Assembly (NCBI GenBank): GCA_035048815.1
Contig: JAUCBN010000043.1
Coordinates: 4,343,001 to 4,407,000 of the forward strand
Source: Abelmoschus esculentus
Taxonomy: Eukaryota; Streptophyta; Magnoliopsida; Malvales; Malvaceae
Length of the DNA stretch: 64,000 nucleotides
Direction of reading: 5' to 3'
The position numbers and the translations under genes were made by a program. Shown here in pieces: positions 58,729-64,000 of the stretch (its first letter is position 1; the number at the start of each line of letters is the position of its first letter). The notes below the pieces were generated by a model. The model was not told the origin of the DNA. It was given only the letters and a program-made list of their open reading frames with translations, and made no database searches.

Positions 58729-60253
58729 ATGGACAAAATGCTGACACTTTCAGTCTCTCCGGCACCGCAATCTCTGTACAGTTGCACTGCACGCCACCGC
58801 CATGTACCCGTTCTTCCTTTCCGAAACGCGCCGTTTCAAGCTTCAACGAAACCCTCCGCTCTCGCCTCCTCTTCTGGTTGGATCAGTTTCAATCCTCTCA
58901 GGTAAGTTTAATTCTCGATTCGAATCAAATTCGGGGGAAATAATGAATTCTTTTTGTTTTACTTACTTTGAATTTGTAGATTTTCGATTAAGGATAAGGA
59001 GAGAGAGAAGAGTAGAGGATCCAGTGCGGTTTGCTACGCCGCTCCTCTCTCACCTAATAATCTCCAGTGGATCTCTGCCCTATCTTCTGTGTAAGTCTTT
59101 TGATGATTGATTGCCTTTCTGAAAGAACAAAATATCATTTCTTGAGATGATTTCGAACAGGGTTTTGTTGTTTACAAAAGGAACAATGATTCGAAAACAA
59201 TTTCTTGTTCCATTGTTCGCAATTCAAGCTCCAGCAAGCATCATTGCATGGATGAAGTAAGCAAAAGTTCTCTTACTCTTTTGTAATCCTATTGACCAGT
59301 TTCCTGATGCATCATTTTGGGTTCAGTCATTTGGGGTTTCCCTTAGGGTTTTTGTTAAATCAAATGGATCATCTCCGGTTCAGGGTTTAAGATCTTTGTG
59401 ATTGATGGTGTTCAAATTTGCAGGGGTGAATATGGTCTTTGGGCAGCATTCTTGACACTGCTTGTTCGCCTCTTCTTCTTCATTCCTGGTAAATTATTTC
59501 AATGTTACTATATATTGATCCCAGTAGACTAGAGACTCTACTAGTTTGATTCAGTTAAACATTTTGCTTTTTGAGGTTCGATTGTGTTGTAGCTCAATAA
59601 ATCAGATTGGTTTTACGGTCGAATAATTGGATTGGATTCAAATTTCGGAATAATTTGGCCGTGAATCTGGAACATTGGATACATTCAGTCATGAAATTCT
59701 GACAGTTTATTTTGTTTACTAAATTAATTGAATGACAAAGTAATCTTTTCTGTTACTAGGTGAACTTGAGTTGCCATTTCTAACATTACTGTTGGTGATT
59801 GTGGCCCCTTACCAAGTACTGAAGTTAAGGTTAGTGCTTGGTGTACTACTTTAGGCAACTTAATGCTATCCTCCATGTTGCTTCGACTCTTTATTTATAT
59901 TGACGTGCCAGTGTTCGGGACATTGGATTCCCCTAATACATGGAAATCTTAGAAAACATTAAACAGATCCGTGTGGAACACATACGAGTGTCTGACAGTC
60001 TAACTCGAATCTGAGTAACCTAGACTATTCTCCTTTTCGATACTTATATTTGATGAGGTTTATGAATTTTTGTTGTTTTATTGACAGGGGAACACAACAA
60101 GGTGCTATTATTTCTCTAGCGATTGCAGCATATTTGGCTTACCAGCATTTCTCAGGTGCAGGCAGCTTGCCAAAAGCATTCGAACAAGGTTCAATTATTG
60201 CCACCATAGCCGTTGTTTGCATCACTGTTATCTCCTGCTTGCTTTTGATATGA
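58729..60253 (+). CDS. COR413IM1: COR413 chloroplast inner-envelope membrane protein
   Basis: Six exons give 226 residues from the ATG at 58729: 58729-58901, 58980-59090, 59161-59256, 59424-59488, 59760-59829, 60088-60253. The first 75 residues are Ser/Pro/Arg-rich like a transit peptide and end near SSAVCYAAPLS. The COR413 core then has five or so membrane spans with LQWISALSSV, FLVPLFAIQAP, KGEYGLWAAFLTLLVRLFF and GELELPFLTLLLVIVAPYQV. The size and blocks match Arabidopsis COR413IM1 (225 residues). These proteins rise on cold treatment and protect the chloroplast envelope; the biochemical role is unknown. The start is uncertain: a strong-context ATG at 58647 lies in another frame and would hit a stop after the first intron. 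Confidence 0.9.
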
Positions 60254-60991
60254 CTTTAATGAATAATGACGTGTTTCAAGTTATTGAGGACATAGAGTTA
60301 GGGGTGTTCCGTAAGAATAACATATTTTCGTAGATCAATGTTCTTGTTTTAGCATGATAAGTACATTTCATGCTCTTGAAATAATGCAATTTTAGTTTGC
60401 AGTAGAATGATTGTGATTATAGTTCTTTGATACTTATTCTCAACTCGATTGCCACCCCTACTCACGTCTGACGTGATTACAAGAATATGATCCTCTAAAA
60501 ACAGTCCGAATACGATACATCTTATTTTCTTCTTGATGTAGTGTTAGGGCATTAAAACTCTACCCCTTAAGAAAAATTCATCCTCGAATTTTTCTTGATG
60601 CTTCATCAATGGCCTGCAATGTACTCGAGTAAGATGTTCTCGTTTCCATTCATCATCATAAAGAACATAATCTTTTCCTCAATGGTAAAATTTTTTGACA
60701 GACTTAACTTTGAAGTCTTTGTTTTTACCATTGTCAATTTATTTTAACCATGATAAACATTTTTCATCTTTCAATTGACAATCTTTAATTGCCATAATCT
60801 TTCTTCTTTCTCCTTTCTTACACTTTTCTCCCTTCTTCCCTTTCTTGCTAAATCCAACAACAAAATGCCTCATTTCTCAAGTTTCTTTGTATTCTCCCTT
60901 TTCTCCACGTTTTAATCTATCTTGTGTCCAAGGAAAATTTTGATTCTTTTCAAAGTATTTATGTTTATTTATAGCAACAATTTTATGTAAA
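60254..60991. other. COR413IM 3' flank and pyrimidine-rich spacer
   Basis: After the COR413IM 3' end the sequence becomes T/C-rich (60780-60900). No gene supported. Confidence 0.4.
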
Positions 60992-63059
60992 ATGCAAACT
61001 CTTTGTTTCCAGTTGGTCTTTCTCTTTCTTTTAGACTTGTATATTATTGGGAAAATAGTTTCTTGCATTTCATTTGATCATTATTTAAGACATGAACTCA
61101 ACATTTACTCGATTTCTCTGCATCTTTATCGTATATATCTTTCTTTATTCAGGTATTTATACTTCATTCATAAATCTTTGAAGATTATTTTTTTCTTATT
61201 CTTCTTCTTTTACAATGAATGGACTTGGGGTAAGTTTCAAGTATATTTTTTAAAATATATTCAAAATTTTATTTATTAATATATATAAAGATCATATTCT
61301 AATATTTGGATGTAACATTTATTATATGTTAGGGTCTAGAATGACTTGTTTCTAAACAACCAAAGCAATGAATAATAAAAAAAATTGGCTCACCAATTCT
61401 CTATTTTGTTATTTATGGATTTCACTTTTCACTTTGAAACCTAGAATCATTATTTCTTAATTAAATTTAAACAAAATATTTTTTTATTAATTCATAATTC
61501 AAATTTTTAAAAAAATTATCCAAAACTAAAATCTAATTTTGAAATCAGTTTTATGATCAATTATATCATAAATCATTCCCGTCATTAATATTTACTATAA
61601 ATTAAATTTAAAAATATTTTTTATCAGGTAAAGATTCACTTAATAAAAAAAGATAAAGATAATAAAAGTAATGAAATAAATATATTTAATTGATTGATTT
61701 CATGAATAATAACGGTGAGAATGACACATGATATAATTTCTTCGATTTTATTTTTTTAGTTCCAAAGTTATAAATCTTGTCCTTGAATTAAGATAAGAAA
61801 GCAAATTCTTCGTATATTTCTTCATGCAAAAGCAAAAAAAAAAAACCTAACCTTTGTATTTGCTTTTTAATTTCTTCAGGCTCAAGTGTTTCATACAAAC
61901 TTCCTCCTCAAGAAACCCATCCTAAACAAAAACAGAACATTCGTGTACTCTTTGCCCCTTCAATTTCCACTCCAATACTAGATGATGTCCCCGTTGTTAA
62001 CCCAACTCCTCCGGGAAGCACCACAACTCCGACATCCCCCTCAACCGAGCCCATTACCAACCCTACTACCCCCGTCACCGCTCCGACATCACCCGACACA
62101 TATCCCTCCCCGACCGTCTCTACCCCGACATTACCCAACACAAATCCCACGACTCCTCCGACCGTCCCAACCACAACTCCATCTACATCAGGAGGGTCTT
62201 GGTGTGTTGCAAATCAAGGTGCTTCACCAACTGCACTACAAGTAGCTCTAGACTGTGCTTGTGGATATGGCGGTTCCGACTGCTCTGCGATTCAAACTGG
62301 TGGAAGTTGTTATGAACCAAACACTATTCAAAACCATGCTTCGTATGCTTTCAATGATTATTACCAGAAGCACCAGGATCCGACGAGCTGCGTTTTCGGA
62401 GGAGCGGCTCAGCTTACTAACACTGATCCAAGTATGCAATATTTTGAATTTTGTTTTAAATTGTGGCTAAGTTGGACCAAATGCAACAAATAATCTTACA
62501 AACCAACAGCAGAACCAATTCATGCAGAACTGAGTACTGCAATGCTGATATTTCTGTTGACATCCGTCTCTCTATATTGCTGCAGGTACTGGAAACTGTC
62601 ACTACGTAGCATCCTCTCCAACAGGGTAATAATCTTACAAACCAATGTTTTAAATGTTTCAATTATCTTATAGGTCCCTATATTATTAGCCGAATATCGA
62701 ATCAGTAAGATAATTTGCTCATAAGCCTATAGTACAAGACCCGTAAGCTACTTAACCTTTTAAATTACCAGACAAAGAGCTCACTGTTTTTTCATTGTAA
62801 ACATGTGAGTTACTACAGTATGAGTCCACCAGCCAGCATGACTCCACCAGCTACCATGTCCCCACCAAGTACCACCACCACGGCTCCACCCTTCAGCATG
62901 ACCCCACCGGCGTTTACTGGGACGGGTGGGGACACAGTTTATGGTTCGGCAGAACCGACCGGACTCCCCAATTCAGCCATCTCAGTGTCGTTCCGGATTT
63001 GGCCGATCTATTTGGCGATAATTCTGGTGTGGTCGCTTGTGGCTGCAAACCTAGTCTAG
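60992..63059 (+). CDS. X8-domain (CBM43) GPI-anchored callose-binding-like protein
   Basis: Exons 61880-62431, 62586-62625 and 62810-63059 are well supported. A first exon ending at 61229 (TGG ACT TGG G before GTAAG) joins in frame, but its start is doubtful; the only in-frame ATG is at 60992, giving 359 residues. After the N-terminus comes a Pro/Thr linker of about 80 residues (PTPPGSTTTPTSPS...). The X8 domain follows: WCVANQGAS, ALDCACGYGGSDCSAI, GGSCYEPNT, HASYAFNDYYQ, SCVFGG and GNCHYV, with all six cysteines. A second Pro/Ser/Met repeat stretch and a hydrophobic C-terminal tail (WPIYLAIILVW) fit GPI anchoring. Relatives (PDCB and glucanase-like X8 proteins) bind callose at plasmodesmata or in the wall. 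No catalytic GH17 part is present. Confidence 0.83.
61625..61745. mobile_element. half copy of the family B TIR element, in an intron
   Basis: GGTAAAGATTCACTTAATAAAAAAAG and TTGATTGATTTCATGAATAATAACGGTGA match one arm of the element at 57356-57616. It lies in the first intron of the X8 gene. Confidence 0.45.
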
Positions 63060-63227
63060 GCAACAAGAGTGAATCAAATTTCAGAGCCAGGACCGCAATT
63101 CCTTCGGTTCCTTAGCGTTACAACAATCTTTGAGGATCAACAATGAGATGAGTATCTAGGACTAGGAGGCCTCGACACATTAGATACAGGAATGCTTATT
63201 GCTTAGCTAGCTCATTAAAATTCACGT

Positions 63228-63299
63228 ATATACTGTATACATACATTCTTATTAGTATTATAAATATACTGTATACATACATTCTTATTAGTAGTATAA
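63228..63299 (+). repeat. 36-bp tandem duplication in the X8 gene 3' flank
   Basis: Two adjacent 36-bp units (63228-63263, 63264-63299) starting ATATACTGTATACATAC differ at one base. Confidence 0.92.
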
Positions 63300-63549
63300 A
63301 TACTGAATTATACTTATTCACCAGCTAGCATAGCAGTATTTTCTCATGCGTAAGAAAATTTATCATTTCGTTTCCATGCCAGTAAGAAGAGTGGGGAAAA
63401 AGAAGAGTAGGGTTAATGGAATTGAATCCTGGGTAATAAAATTGGGTTAATGTTATTTTTATTTTTGGTTTAATTTTAGAAAAAAAAATTGTCACGTGTT
63501 GGCTTATGATTGAAAAACGAAAAATTTTAACGTCCGTCGTAATTGGAAC

Positions 63550-63720
63550 CAGGGACGGAGCTGTGGGGTGGGGCAATTGCCCCATCCCAGAAGAATTTTT
63601 GTTTCATTTTTGTTTTCCTATTTGAATTTTTTTAAAATTTGTTTTTTTATGAATTTACCCTCTTACTTCTAAACATTTATGTTTTGCCCCCCTTAACCCC
63701 AAATCCTGACTCCGTCTCTG
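63550..63720. mobile_element. hAT-type MITE with exact 8-bp target duplication
   Basis: Ends CAGGGACGGAG and, reversed, CAGAGACGGAG match at 10 of 11. ATTGGAAC stands directly outside both ends (63542-63549 and 63721-63728). The 171-bp interior has GGGGCAATTGCCCC at one end and a T-rich middle. A decayed relative lies in the GH17 intron at 15906-16065. Confidence 0.8.
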
Positions 63721-63728
63721 ATTGGAAC

Positions 63729-64000
63729 GATTACGAAATGAAACATTAGATACCTATTTAGCCAAAAAATAGTTTAAACACTTAATTAAAAAATATAATT
63801 TAAACACTTATTCGATGATTAAGCCTTGATAGTATAGTGACCATTTAGGTATTTTATCCTTCCTCAGTATAGTTTAAACAAATTACAAGCCGCTTTGTCG
63901 GGTTCAAATTCGGATCCAATCCGGATCTTATTTTTGACTATCCTTCCTCAGTATTTCATTTTCCAACTGACACTGATTTCCAACTGGAGAAACCCTAAAC
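63729..64000. other. right-edge spacer
   Basis: AT-rich with a short AATTCGGATCCAATCCGGATC stretch near 63907 like the interior of the GGATCGGAT elements. No gene seen. Confidence 0.4.

Noticed and set aside
61908..62174. Minus-strand Gly/Val-rich frame of 88 codons
   Set aside because: Mirror of the Pro/Thr linker of the X8 gene.
1..64000. CRISPR arrays, rRNA or tRNA genes
   Set aside because: No regularly spaced repeats, rRNA sequence or complete tRNA cloverleaf was seen; the only tRNA-like signal is the candidate SINE at 6395-6556.

Overview
The window is nuclear DNA of a flowering plant. Genes are split by many short AT-rich GT-AG introns, intergenic DNA is very AT-rich, and the gene products are plant-specific families: DYW-type PPR, group S1 bZIP with a sucrose-control uORF, SFR2, COR413IM, GH17, and a PAS-Raf kinase. 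The gene set and a close protein match to Arabidopsis families suggest a eudicot, probably a rosid. The exact species cannot be read from the sequence. Exon boundaries below were read by eye from splice sites and checked by keeping the reading frame across every junction.

Layout. 1-2291 (+): 3' end of a Ty1/copia retrotransposon with an intact reading frame, lying antisense in an intron of the next gene. 3071-7772 (-): N-terminal 582 codons of a BRWD-type WD40 protein that runs off the left edge. 8.3-15.5 kb: gene-poor, AT-rich, with several MITE-like elements and one odd repeat carrying GGTATCGATACC palindromes. 15614-17592 (+): GH17 beta-1,3-glucanase with a transposon-filled intron. 18.45-19.6 kb: decayed copia fragment. 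20568-21310 (+): S1 bZIP with three leader uORFs. 23933-28725 (+): PAS-domain Raf-like kinase. 30344-32615 (-): importin alpha. 34760-38984 (-): SFR2 galactolipid galactosyltransferase. 41650-43774 (+): mitochondrial carrier (SLC25A44-like) with decayed exon duplications in its introns. 46579-52522 (-): ADA2b-type coactivator. 54138-56279 (+): intronless PPR-DYW protein. 58729-60253 (+): COR413 inner-envelope protein. About 60992-63059 (+): X8-domain, GPI-anchored callose-binding protein.

The genes are not an operon or biosynthetic cluster; each looks independently transcribed. Two chloroplast-envelope cold or freezing tolerance genes (SFR2 and COR413IM) lie about 20 kb apart, and two genes act on callose (GH17 and the X8 protein); both pairings may be chance. 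I found no convincing new biological system. The best items are the conserved peptide uORF on the bZIP, the tandem-duplicated pseudo-exons in the carrier gene, the antisense copia in the BRWD intron, and a set of small transposons whose terminal repeats and target-site duplications can be read directly.
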